This document shows positions 49,338 to 60,742 of a stretch of DNA of 64,000 bases, one piece after another. Numbering within the stretch: position 1 is the first letter of the stretch; every line of letters starts with the position of its first letter. The stretch spans positions 1,674,001 through 1,738,000 of the forward strand of contig CM066310.1 in assembly GCA_033807695.1 (NCBI GenBank), given 5' to 3'. Source of the stretch: Daedaleopsis sinensis (Eukaryota; Basidiomycota; Agaricomycetes; Polyporales; Polyporaceae). The notes beneath the pieces were generated by a model. That model worked only from the letters and a program-made list of their open reading frames with translations, was not told the DNA's origin and made no database searches. Made by a program: the position numbers and the translations under genes.

Positions 49338-49418
49338 ACACCGATGGTGAAGTGGTTATCATGCTTGCCTTCCATCTTGGGGTAGCAAGCGGCACGGGTT
49401 CGATTCCCGTTCGGTGTA
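49338..49418 (+). tRNA. tRNA-Gly (anticodon TCC) with a 9-nt intron
   Basis: The acceptor stem ACACCGA (49338-49344) pairs fully with TCGGTGT (49411-49417), followed by discriminator A. The D arm is GTGA/TCAT around AGTGGTTA. The anticodon stem is CTTGC/GCAAG. The interrupted loop reads CTTCCA, nine extra bases, then A, which places an intron after position 37, the usual nuclear tRNA intron site. The T arm is ACGGG-TTCGATT-CCCGT. The TCC anticodon reads GGA/GGG glycine codons. A T-rich stretch (ATTTTATTT) follows at about 49464 as a possible Pol III terminator. An A1-U72 pair instead of G1-C72 is slightly unusual. Confidence 0.9.
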
Positions 49419-49576
49419 AAGCGTCCATCGCACATCAGTCACGAGAGTGTCTGGTGGATTATATTTTATTTGATGCGTGCGTGCACGCACTGACTAGCGA
49501 CTCTTTGTCAACTTGTGGTCAGTTTCACGCTCATTGATCAATTGGAACCAGCTCCGACTTACTCACTTACCATCTC

Positions 49577-50285
49577 ATGGGCTCCGCTGAGACGCATGAA
49601 GCACGGAAATTCCCTCCATCGAAGAGGAGGAAAACGGCACATCTGCCAGTTACATCCACTCCAGATTTGCCTGTGCGACATACAGCGATCACCCTACCGT
49701 TGCCCATATGTGCCTCTTGTCATCGCGGCTTCACTGGAGCCAAGCAGACCCAACTCGTTCCATGCGCTCGGTATGTGAGCATGCCTGACGTTCTGAACGC
49801 GATGCTCACGACCTGCACACAGCTGCCATTCCCCGACCTGCCCCATATGCTGCAGGACCTGCAACGGCTGCCCTTCATCTGTGCCACCCACCCCCGCCCT
49901 CACGTCCGCATCGAGCTCTCCTGACACGCCTCTGGCCTCCCCGTTGCCCTTTACAAGACGGCCAGCACTAGCTTTGAACAGCAACAACGCGACCATCCAG
50001 CCTGTCGCGGGCCGGAGGCGAAAGGCCCGGGACGGCGATGAAGAAGAGAAGGAGAAAGACGAAGCGGAGGGCAGGAGACTCGGGGGAGATGGTGTGCTGC
50101 TGGGGTGTGGCAGGGTGGTGTGCCGGAACTGTTCGTTCGAGACTCCTGAGAGGTGCGTTTCGTGCTCTGCCATGTATGGCGGTCTCCCCCCTCGAACCTC
50201 TCGGTGACCGTCCGGCTGTGATCGTAGTGATCTCACAACGTGCTACGACTGTGCTGGCCGCTCTCCTCTCGACTGCGAGGCTTGA
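49577..50285 (+). CDS. Cysteine-rich, probably zinc-binding protein of unknown function
   Basis: Three exons (49577-49770, 49823-50152, 50228-50285) join in phase to 193 residues. The N-terminus MGSAETHEARKFPPSKRRKT is basic and could be a nuclear localisation signal. Two cysteine clusters flank a disordered Ser/Pro and Arg/Glu-rich middle: ICASCHRGF with VPCARCHSPTCPICCRTCNG at about residues 48-85, and LGCGRVVCRNCSFE with TTCYDCAGRSPLDCEA at the C-terminus. About fifteen Cys in all suggest at least three zinc sites. I do not recognise a named family. The exon joins preserve CxxC spacing, which supports the model. Confidence 0.75.
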
Positions 50286-51080
50286 GGGGCGCGGCGCCGT
50301 CGCCGATGCAAACATTCTCAAGTCTAACCATGGTTCCGTATCGTGCATCTCGCATCCAAGAAATCGCCACTGCTATGATGTTCTGCTGTATCTCTACCTC
50401 GATCGCATCACTATCTGCTCGCTCACCTATCATAGCTTCTCTCATATTGTTGTGCTCTGTCCATTACTCGTCTCTGGCTATGTCAACGTCCGGTCTCATA
50501 TCTCAATGGTTAAAGCAGAAATAGCGTTATTCGAAGTTCTATTGTCCACTATGCACCTTGGGCTCTCGTGTCGAACATGATTTATCCCCATACCCTGCAG
50601 ATGCCTCGAGCGGTATGTTAACAACAGGCTCCCTCATGTACCTCCACAATCATCGCAGTGCCTCATGGAATTGTTTGTTTCTGTGTTTCGGCCTTGCCTT
50701 GAGGCTCGCCGAGTCTAAACGCCGCGGCGCGTCGCGTTTCGCGCACGAGACCCGACTTGTCACGATCACATGCCCGTGACATACGCGACACGCGTCGCGT
50801 TCGGTCCAATCACCGTGGGGCTTGTGCGCTGTTTCTCTCCCGACCATCATCATCGCACAGCGACTTCGTTGACCGCGGCAGCGCTGCTCGTTTTCTATAG
50901 TCGATCAACTTGCGTAGACCAATGCCGGGAGATAACAACGATTGAGTGAGTGTTGTTGATCTGATTTCCACCTTTAATATGTTAGTATCTACCGTTCGGA
51001 CTGCTAGGCACTGTCTTGGCTGTAGTTGACTTTCTTGGTTCGAAATTGGACGTACTCAAGTCCGACTACTTACACCAGAT
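50286..51080. other. Intergenic, upstream of UCH37
   Basis: About 800 bases. A T/C-rich and CG-rich palindromic stretch (CACGAGACCCGACTTGTCAC) lies near 50744-50763. No exon or RNA gene was recognised. Confidence 0.5.
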
Positions 51081-52867
51081 ATGCAAAGTGAAATTGACCT
51101 AGTCGGAGGACCGTTTGCGGTCATCGAGTCTGATCCAGGTACGCTCATCTCGTGCTACACGGACGAAGCTCATCCGGCTCTTACAGGCGTGTTCACTACC
51201 CTCATCAGGAAACTCGGAGTACGTGGCTTGGAAGTGACCGAGCTCTACAGCGTGGAATCATTTGCGACAGATCATCTGAACCCATACGGTCTCATCTTCT
51301 GCTACCTCTGCGAGGACAGCTCGACCACCAAGAACGACTTCGAGAGCATCGACGAGCTCGAGGATCCCGACGCACGCGCAGTATGGTTCGCCAACCAGCT
51401 GAGCGACGACGCCTGCTCCTCCCAAGCCATCCTGAACGTCCTCCTGAACTGCAAAGGAGTCGACCTCGGGCCGGAGCTCAAGGAATTTGCCGCAGACACG
51501 GAGAAGATGACACCCGTCGTGAGTATCCGGCACTTCTCATGCCCCTTGCCAGGGCCCAGCCATGCACGCAGCTGGGGCACACGGCAGGGAACGCGGCTGA
51601 AACGCGTCCGTCCCCGCAGATGAGGGGCCTCGCCGTCTCGAACTCGGCCCACATCCGTGAAGCACAGAACTCGCTCGCGCGGTGAGCGCACCCTTCCCGC
51701 CCTCAGCTCCTTCGCGTCCGGTTCTGACACGCCCGCTCGGAACCCATCTCCGCCGTGCCTTCTTCCCTCCTCGCAGCCCCGCAGACATCCGAGGGGCGGG
51801 CCACACGCTCGCAAAAGCCGCCCTCGAGGCCTCGAAGGCGCGAGCCAAGGCCGCCGCTTCGCCCCCGACCAAGAAACGCAAGACGTCCGCCGCGTCCCCC
51901 GCCAAGCGCGCAACAGAGACGGTCGAGGCATACCACTTCATCGGGTACGTCCCCGCGCACGGGCGCGTCTGGGAGCTGGACGGGCTGCGCGCCGCGGGTC
52001 CGCTCGACGTCGGCGAGATCAACGCAGACTCTGGCGCGGGCTTGGAATCCGTGGGGTCGCGCGCGGGGTGGATGGACGTCGTGCGCCCTGCGTTGCAGCG
52101 GCGCATGCGGCATGTCCTCGGCGGCGGCGGCGGGGAAGCACACATTCAGTACAACCTGCTCGCGATCGTGGATGACGCGTACATGCGCGCGAGCGACGAG
52201 CTCGAGCTGCTCAAACGGGAGCGCGCGGCGCTAGAGCGGCGCCTTGCGGCGTGCTTCCCCGCGGGGTGGGCGGACAAGGTGCGTCTGCCCTGGGCTTCCC
52301 TGGCTGCCACTTGTACTCTCCGGCTCGTGGCTCACGGCTTTCGGTCCTGCGCACGGACGCGGCGGGACCACGTATACAGGTGGACCGGGCGCTGTACGAG
52401 TCCGCGACAGAGACGTTTGCGACGACGCTGCGGCCGTCCGCCGGGGAGCCTGGGCGGGTGTTCGCGACGGACTTCGGGTCGCGCAAGATGTCAAAGGAGC
52501 TCGCAGTGCTCGAGATGCCCGAGCGCGGCCTCGTGGACGCCTGGGAGAACTGCGTGCGGGACGCGTTGTCCGCGAAGGTCGCTGTCGAGGAGGAGGTCGC
52601 TAAGGCGCAGAGCACGCAGGTGTGTGTCGTATGCTCGCGGACCGGCCGGGAGAGGTGCTGTGCTGCTGTTCGATGTTCGGGGCTGACGAGATGACGGGCA
52701 CGGCGCAGACGGACCATGTGAAGCGCACCTTCGACTATGAGCCGTTCATCAGGGAGTTCATAACGTGCATGCACAACGAAGGGTTGTTGCAGGGCGCGCT
52801 GGAGAGCCGTGCAGCAGGAACTAGTCCTACGAAGATTAAAGCCGGGGCGAAGACGAAGAAACGGTGA
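51081..52867 (+). CDS. Ubiquitin C-terminal hydrolase, UCH37/UCHL5 type (peptidase C12)
   Basis: Multi-exon gene from ATG 51081 (MQSEIDLVGGPFAVIESDPG). UCH active-site elements are in order: the LNPYGLIFCYLCED strand before the active site, the nucleophile Cys in DDACSSQAILNVLLNCKG, the His in EAYHFIGYVP and the Asp in GRVWELDGL. The crossover loop contains a Lys/Ala-rich insertion (SKARAKAAASPPTKKRKT). After the catalytic domain come a coiled helix region (DELELLKRERAALERRL) and the UCH37 tail TFDYEPFIREFITCMHNEGL ending TKIKAGAKTKKR. UCH37 removes ubiquitin on the proteasome through Rpn13 and in INO80. That association is family knowledge, supported here by the conserved C-terminal segment. 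The last intron join (STQ/TDHVKR) is by splice signal. Confidence 0.9.
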
Positions 52868-54511
52868 AACGGAGAGACGGAGAACATGTGCCGTGTTCAG
52901 TGCTTAAGAATTTTATCAGTATCATTTCTATGCACGCCGCCAACAGTCCGATAAGCTCCCCCCCGTCAACGGTTGAACCTGATATGCTGATATTAGGGCC
53001 CGGGTGTGAGCCGAACGTTTGTTGTGAACTTCGATTCTTAGTCCCTACTTCAGATACATGGACTACTCCTGCGGAATTAATCCAAGGCACTGCTAGTGCA
53101 TGTGGGGCGAAATGGGTACGAGGTACTTACAGTTTGAACCTGGTCGGAGATACGCACTGGCCATCGCGGGGAAGCAGGAGCAGCTCGGCTGTCTGAGACA
53201 GCGTCGCATGTTCCTGAGAGAGAGAGGTTGTCGGTATGTTTCGAGAACGAGCGAGAAGGGGTCGAGAGTGTCGCGAAACATGCCCCTCGCAGGAAATACA
53301 CGTCCCGCGTGGGTAGACTTCATGTCGGTGAATGTTTCGAAAGACTGTGAACTTGATGTGCGTAACACGAGGTCCGTGGTAGCATCTCCACATCCACCTA
53401 GCAACAATGCGAGAAGCAGAGGGTTGTCCATCGGGAACGGCTCCGCGAGCTCATCGGTGACTCGAAGCGAATGTCGCGAGGTAGTTTGACAGAGGACTAG
53501 TAATAGCTAGAGGATGTTGTTAGGCTCGAACTTCCCTGTGACCGGTAGAAAGTAAGGTCTCACCAGTCACCTCCCACGTCAAATTTAGTACGGTCAAGTC
53601 CATCCACAGAAAGACCCTGTCGGCTTTGAACGCTTCCCTCCACAGCCCATGTGTTGCACTCTTACGTCTCCAGTGGATAGTATGATCATCTGCCGTGAAC
53701 ACGGAACGTTAGTCAGTATTGAGCTCGCTGTCATAGAGTTGCATCCATTCAGGTCGACTAGTTGAGTGATCAGTCTGTGGTAAGCACGGTGTAAAAAGAG
53801 ACGCGTTCATACCGCCTTGCCTTCGTGGTCGCGGGCGCAACAAGATGGGGATAGTATACATAGATGACAAGCGTGAGGCGCAAGCATCTCACATGGCGAT
53901 TCGTCGTACCCGATCAATTCCGTTGCTGTAGTCTATTGCTGCGAGGGTAACGGTACTTATGTTCACATCGATTGCTTGCATTCGCCGTGGCTCGACGTCC
54001 GTACGCGTGGTCGAAATTGCAGCAGCTGTCAGTTATTCTTCAGAGTTCATGCTTTCATTCTGGGAGCGCTAGCCAGGCCCTGTCAGGCACTTGATCTGTA
54101 AAGCCATATGGCATTCTGATCCAAGGAAGACCGCTGAGAATCGGAAGACAGAGAATCGCGAACTGTGTCGGACAGCATCAAGAGAATTCGAGCAGATGGA
54201 AGTGAGGACCAAAGGATACAACCGAGATGAGCGCTTCGTAGCCGTCACTTCTCATCGACGCACATTCCCGACCTCGACTCATCCCTCGCTCCTGCCCCCT
54301 CGACCCCGAGGCTCCCTGCCCGTTTGTTGCTACGAGGACACGTTTCAAGCACATGCGGACCTGAACCCCGAGTTGTGTACTCGCTGGAATATCACGCCGT
54401 TACGTCAGGCTTCGTCTCGTAGCGACCACGCACCACCACTTTCTATCGGTCCTCCTCAGTCGCTGTCCTTTCTCGCTCGTTTGCCCTTCCACTCCTTCCT
54501 TCTTGTAGGCG
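52868..54511. other. Long intergenic region with one possible minus-strand exon
   Basis: About 1.6 kb. On the minus strand at 53702-53520 a segment flanked by splice-like signals reads HTIHWRRKSATHGLWREAFK and VFLWMDLTVLNLTWEVT. It looks coding-like, but I found no convincing partner exons or family. The rest shows no structure. Confidence 0.35.
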
Positions 54512-57273
54512 ATGGCCTCCCCGAGCCCAGCGTCGTTTGCGCGCCCGCAGCGCCCTCAACTGCTACAGAATGATCCCGAAAATCGCGGTTCTATGCTTCG
54601 GGCATCTATCCTCGAAAGCGCCCTAGAGCTTGGCGTAGGTTCAAGTCGCACCGTTGCAAATTGGATGTTCAACCCAGTGGGTGAAGTACCAGAAGAGGAG
54701 GATGAGGAGAAGGTGTCTGAGGTGCGTCCCGCCATCCTGCCGTAATGCGCGTACCCTAACCAGGAGGTCGTGCCGGTATCACGCAGGGGGTGGTCTCTCC
54801 CAGTCTCACATACGCATCCACTGCAACCTCGGAAGAGTCGAATCTCTCCGCTGGACTCGCGCAGCGCTCCCAGCCAGGCGCCGGGATACTCCTCAGTTCC
54901 AACGAGAAGCAACTTACACTCGACACCACCGTGCAGTACTCCCCCCTTGTTGGCCTGTCGCCTGCAGGAGTCACCCCAGACCGAACTCTGCAGTTTGACC
55001 TCAGGGTCACCTCTGAGCCCCGCGCGATATCGCCAGCCCCCTCATCGCAGAACAAGAATAAGTTGCGGAAATCCAAACCAGATGGGTATGAGAGCGACGG
55101 CGGGTACATGAGCGAGAGCGGGAAGGCGAAGAGGGATAAGAAGGAAAGGAAGGAGAAGGAGAAAATGGAGAAGAAAAGCAAGAAGAAGGCAAAGGATGGC
55201 GCCAAGGATGGTGCAGCGGACGGCGGCGCGACGGAGTACGAGACCGACGGCGACCACCTCTCTGAGACTGCGTTGAGCAAAAAGAAGAGCAAGAAGGAGA
55301 AGAAAGACAAGAGCAAGGCGAAGAATGCGGACTCGCCGGCGACTGACTACGAGACGGATAAGGGGTCCTCTTCGATGTTCTCAAGAGCGAGGTCTCGCAA
55401 GCAGTCGGTCACTTCGCCGGTTAGCGGCGACGAGTCAGATGGCGGCTACCTCTCAGAGGCCACGAAGAAGAAACGGTTCTTCAGGCTCAACTCCAAGTCT
55501 CGCAAGAAGCAGGACTCGGTTGACTCGCCCCAGGACCAGCCTCCTCCGGTTCCCGCCCTTCCCTCGATGGCCTCCCTAAATGCTCCAATATACGAGAAGT
55601 TCAGCCGCTCGACTAGTCCGATTCCACCAGACTCCCGGAATGCCACGCCCATCCCCGGTGTCCGCCCTAGTGTGGACACATTCATGACCATGGACACCAT
55701 GACCTCCATGGACACTCACACCTCCATGGACACATCTCTCACGAGCGACACATCCACAGCCGAGTCTGATGAGAAGCGGGATTCGATGCTGTCCACTGAC
55801 GGTCTTACAAGAGCTTTCAGGGATGCCGAGTCAGTACGCTCGCCTAGCATCGACTTTCTTTCGACTTTCCGACGTCCAAATGGGGAGACTAGTCCTGTCT
55901 CCCCGTCGAAGTTTGGGTCTTTTGGATTTGGAGATCGTCCTAGTAGCCCCCTGTCTCCCAAATCCCCCGTCGCTGCACTCTCAGCTGCGAAATCAGTGCG
56001 CTCACGACCCAAGATCTCCGCGCCGAATACTAGTGCTCTCAACATCAACTCGAAACACGTCCCTGTCCCCCTCACGCTCACTCCTCCGACCCCCACTCAT
56101 TCCTCGCACCCTGGCCAGCCATCCCCCGATCCGGACTATGTCCTTGTCACACCCAATCCCTCTACTCCTATGGCGTCCGACCGACAGTACAGCTCCTCCC
56201 CGGACGCGACGCCCCCGAGTCCGTCGATGCAGCGCCCGAAAGTCCTTGCTTACTACGATCTGCCCCCGCCCAGTCCGCCGCCCAGGGGCCCATTACCAGA
56301 CGTGCCGTCAGACATCTCACGAAGTACCAGCCCGTCGTGGAGCATGATGGACTCTTCTCCGCGCTTCCCACGTACAGGCTCTGCGGACTTGAACAGCGAC
56401 GCTCGTGGGCTGCAGCACCGGCCGCTCGCCTCCTCCGTTGACCGCCCCAGCACTGCCAGCCACCCGCTCTCCAGAGAAATATCTCGCGCCGTTTCCCCTA
56501 GTGCCCAGTCCGCACCGATCCAGCGCGGACGCGTCTCGCCCTTCCCAACCGCCCCGGTCCTTCCTCGCGAGCAGACTGCGTCCCTGGTACGGCAGACATC
56601 AAAGGTCACCAAAGAAGCCGTCACCCGCGCGCTCAAGAACGCGAAAGCCCCGGCATCTGCCAGTCCCTACACCAACGGGCACAGCAGATGGATGTCGAAC
56701 GAGCAGGCCGCGCCCGCGTCCGCGCAGTATCCTGCCGGCGAGAGCCACTGGCCCACGCGAAACCAGCTCGGTGTCGAGTGGCAGCCGCGTTCCGCCTCCG
56801 CGCTCGACAGCCGCAGGCCGTCCTCGCCCGCGGACGGCGACGCGGACGACGACGGCCGCTCCTGGCTCGAGTACGACGACGACGATGACGGCGGCGTGAG
56901 CGACCGCTCGCTCTCCGTGCCGAACACGCGGCCCGGGTCGGCGGAGCCGCCCGAGCCGTCCCCGGACGTGAACGCGATCCTCGCGGGGTTCCGCGCGGAG
57001 CGCGACGCGCACCGCGCCGCGCGCAAGCCGGCCGCGCGGGATACGCTCGCGGCCATCGTCGCAGGCTACGAGCGCGACACGGTCTACCTCGACGCGGACG
57101 AGGGCGGGGGCGACCGCTCGAGCGTGTGGAGCGAGGCGGAGAGCCGGTACAGCTTCCTCGACGGCGAGAAGAGCGCGGAGATCCGCGCCAAGTTCGTGCG
57201 GCGCGTCGAGGCGATGTACGGCAAGGAGCGCGTCCCACCCGTGCCGACGCTGGACCCGAGCCTGCGGGGGTGA
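54512..57273 (+). CDS. Large disordered basidiomycete protein with repeated acidic SDG motifs
   Basis: Two exons (54512-54721 and 54787-57273) in phase give 898 residues. A short folded-looking N-terminus (LRASILESALELGVGSSRTV) is followed by long low-complexity sequence. Residues ~165-310 hold four related acidic motifs, GYESDGGYMSES, EYETDGDHLSET, DYETDKGSSSM and DESDGGYLSEAT, separated by Lys-rich stretches (KRDKKERKEKEKMEKKSKKK). A Met-Asp-Thr repeat (MDTMTSMDTHTSMDTSLTSD) and many Ser-Pro pairs follow. The C-terminal ~90 residues (VNAILAGFRAERDAHRAARK ... EAMYGKERVPPVPTLDPSLRG) look helical and more conserved. I do not recognise a family. The repeated motifs could be phosphorylation or CK2-type sites (inference). 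Confidence 0.82.
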
Positions 57274-58306
57274 GCGCGCGCGCTGCCAGGCATAGATGCG
57301 GATGGTCTCCGGTATCATTTATATTATGTGCGTCGTGTGCCGCTCTTCGTGCTTGTTTATTCCGTATGTTCTTGTCCATTTGTACAAAATCCATCCATCC
57401 ATCCATCCCTCCCGCCGCTCGCTCTCGTTTAAGCTATGTTCTTCGACCGCGCGTCCATATACGCGTCCTCTTCCGAGTTCGTGTCTACCTATACGTTTGT
57501 TGTCCTCTTGACCCAGCTTGCTGTATCTCTGCCCCCGCTCATCCCGCTGCTGTTGCTGCCGCTACTGCTCGTACGTTACATTGTATCCTTTATCATCCTC
57601 GAGGGGGTCTCTCCTTTCCTCTGGTCTACCCGCCGTATGGCGTCCTAATATTCGGACTGGCAGGCCACAGTGCGGCTGGGTCCCGTGATTCTCGTCCTCG
57701 TCGACGTCGACGTCTTCCCTACAATACACTCGCTTGAAGCAAACACACGCCTCCTTTCGACTTTCTTTCACCGTGCTCAACCTGGTCGTATTTCGTTGTA
57801 TCCTTGCTTACATACCTGGTACATATCCACATATCCATGTGCATACCCTCTCGGCAACATCAAGATGCGCGTTCACGACTTGCAATTGTGAAGTGAGTCT
57901 TTTCTTGTTGATCACTGCAGCGTTGGCATCATCGGGCCGGGTACAGGTGAGCCTACTTGACTACGTATGCTTGCTTCTTGCTGACACTCCGAAGCATACA
58001 TCTAGCATCGGGGCATAGCGACAGACCTGTCGGGACGGCTCATATGAGGAGATGGCGCACTCTATTGTGTCGCTCCTCTGGGTTAGGCAGGCCGCTGTCC
58101 ATTTCTGTGCGAACATATAGGAAGTCTCCGGAAGTGCAATCAAGCTGCTGAATTCCTGTGGACCTACAGTCGTTGTCTAGGTATGTCTTCTTTATTATGG
58201 TGCTCCATGGAGACACCTAACGTTGTGCTGTACACGATGCATCGACCTAGATATCATAGGCCACCTATCCATCTTGAAGATTTCGAACACACCTCTCTCC
58301 CACACT
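57274..58306. other. Intergenic with a short CCAT microsatellite
   Basis: About 1 kb between the disordered protein and AA9 copy c. A (CCAT)4 tract lies at 57391-57408. No further exon was recognised. Confidence 0.5.
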
Positions 58307-59638
58307 ATGTTGTACGCAAGTCTAACCGCCCTTCTTCTTTTCTGCGCCACACCCGTGGTCTACGGGCACGGCTTCGTCTCGGAAGTGACCATCAACGGCA
58401 AGGCCTACAAGGGGAACGCGCCTTGGGCAGAGTTTCCAGACGAAAAGCAGAGTGTGTCCCCTCGTCTGGTCCCATTGGTGTCCCGCGCTCACGCATGCTA
58501 CCGTACGTACTGCACCAGTTGACAGCCCCGTTCGCCGAATCGAGACCTTCGGGCCTCAGTACAAGGCTCAAAACGCGACTATCAATTGCGGGCCCAAGGC
58601 CCAGAAGGCCGCGCTCGTCGTCGACGCTGATCCGGGGAGCGAGGTCTCGTTTCTGTGGGTGGCGAACAACGATGTGAAAGACAGCAAGGCTAATGTACGT
58701 TCCCCATGGCGTCGCGCACGTTCAAGTTGAACACATGTGATGCTGATGACTTGTGTCTACCAGTGGCCACATAACATAGGTCCGCTTGAGACGTACATGG
58801 CTTCGTGTGGAAACACATCGTGCAAGGACTTCGACTCTACCCATGCTCAATGGTTCAAGATCGACGAAGTCGGCAAGAAGCCGAACTCAGACGAGTGGGT
58901 GCAGCAGGATCTCAGTCAGTACCATCCGCGAGCCCCTTGCTGCATCCAGCTGATAGCCATCTGTTACCTAGTGTCTCGCAAGCCCTACACCCTGACGCTT
59001 CCCCGAAACATCGTGCCAGGGGAGTATCTCATAAGGCACGAGGTACGCCATCCGCCTGGTACATACAGGGCCCGGGGCTCTGACAAGTGACCCTCACCAG
59101 ATCATCGCTCTGCACAACGCCGAAAAATTCCAGAAGGCCGAATTTTACGTCTCCTGCACCCAAGTGCGTATGACGGGTGACGGCGATGGCGCACCGAGCG
59201 CAAACGAGCAGGTGACGTTCCCGGGCGGATACCACGACTCAGACCCTGGTCTCTACAACGGCAACGTGGGTGATCGCTCGCACGGCCTCAATTTGCTCGT
59301 ACTGACCGATGCTGATTGTCGATACCTCGTAGTTTTTTGACCACGGCGCCAAATACACCTTCCCTGGGCCCAAGATCGCGCAGTTCGTTCTGAACGCCAA
59401 TGGCAAGAAGACGTCCGCCAGTAATGAGACCGTCACTACCACCGGGAATACGCATGGAACGTCGACGATCACTCCGACTTCACACTCCTCGAACTCTGTT
59501 CCTAGCCGCAACACCTCTACAGCCCCTTCGAACCCCGAATGCTCTGCTTCTCCTACTCACACTACCTATAACAACTCGCATAGCTCGGGCAGTGCCAGAT
59601 GCGATGGGAAGATGACGAAACGGCATAGTAAAAACTAG
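58307..59638 (+). CDS. AA9 lytic polysaccharide monooxygenase, copy c
   Basis: Six exons (58307-58451, 58519-58694, 58764-58914, 58972-59042, 59101-59265, 59333-59638) give 337 residues. The signal peptide MLYASLTALLLFCATPVVYG is followed by His1 (HGFVSEVTINGKAYKG). The second brace His is in WPHNIGPLETYMASC, and the axial Tyr is in KAEFYVSCTQVRM after YLIRHEIIALHNAEKF. The catalytic domain ends at FPGPKIAQFV. A Ser/Thr/Asn-rich tail of about 85 residues ends in a basic segment, RCDGKMTKRHSKN, with no CBM1. It should be a secreted copper enzyme of cellulose or glucan oxidation. It is closely related to copy d downstream, in the same orientation. The frame is intact. Confidence 0.93.
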
Positions 59639-60677
59639 CGACATCCACCATTACAACAAAGTTCTTGCGCTCGCGGACTGCAGCTGGGAGGCCATCATGA
59701 AGCGTTTGTATCTCGGAACTTCAGCCGATTCTGAATGCACGTCAAGCGCGATGCACGAGGAGCCTCGAACTGCAACGTTCAGCGTTGTTGCTCACGGCAG
59801 TGCCCAATTCGCCAACCCTTGTTGGCATTCAAAGTCCTCGTTAAGTTTATCCGATCGGAGATCTTTACAGTTGCACGGATCGTATCGATTACCTGCTTCA
59901 ATGGACAATTAACCTGCATATTGCATGCGTCAGAGTGGCGTGTGGTATGTGCGACATAGATCGCTGACCGTCTGTACTTACAGGACATTGTTCTGTGTGA
60001 GTGGTGAGGTATGTCCTTCAATATGACCGTACGCGGCTGGTGCTCATTGAATCGTAAATATACGGACCACGGTTGCTCTCCTGGCTAAGCGACAGGCGAG
60101 CATCTGTTTCTCCTCTTGAATAACCATGGACCGCTCTACAATTGTACATGACCTCGACACCACGACGTCGACGTCGCACGCAATCGTAGAGCTAGGATGC
60201 CATTTCATACGAAGACGGCGTTGAAGATTGTGAACTGTCGCCTCGCCAGGAATGCTTCGTCGAAACGTAAGTCCCCTTTGTCCGAACTTTTCAAGTCTTG
60301 GGTCTTGGCATGGTCGCAAGTGACCGCCGACTGTCATCGCCTTTGCTCCTCTTTCCCCACATCGGGATGTAGGTCGATCCATTGCCGGGCCGGAGTGAAC
60401 ATCGAAGCGCTCGCAAAGTGCTGCTTTCCGACTCAGCTTTCGGGTGTTGCATTGTATCGACTGTGAGACCACCTCATAAAATTGCGAGCCTTTGTTGTTT
60501 TGTCCAAACAGACAAATCCGTGCTAGGTAACAACTGGTAACAATGGGACTTGCAACACATGAAGTAGATGCCACCGGCGTCTCATGTTGTCAATTGTTCG
60601 CGCCACTGACACAGGACGGGGAGTCGCGCCTCAACCCACCGCCCACAATAAAGCCAAGGAGCTTTGGGCCACGCGGC
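59639..60677. other. Intergenic between AA9 copies c and d
   Basis: About 1 kb; open frames on the minus strand here have no family motif. No repeat was seen. Confidence 0.5.
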
Positions 60678-60685
60678 AATAAATA
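60678..60685 (+). promoter_or_regulatory. TATA-like element of AA9 copy d
   Basis: AATAAATA lies about 60 bases before the ATG at 60743, the usual distance for a TATA-like element. Confidence 0.45.
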
Positions 60686-60742
60686 TCGCTCAATCGTCCC
60701 CCTCTGGGCTTCCACGCCGTCCCTGTACACCACTCCCTCATC

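Noticed and set aside
50485..50530. tRNA-like words (CTCAATGGTTAAAGCAG)
   Set aside because: D-arm-like text only; no matching acceptor, anticodon or T stems.
51302..52145. Long antisense open frames across UCH37
   Set aside because: They lie opposite conserved UCH exons in high-GC sequence; shadows of the real gene.
60044..60574. 176-codon minus-strand open frame between AA9 copies c and d
   Set aside because: No family motif, low-complexity composition and no plausible upstream exon.
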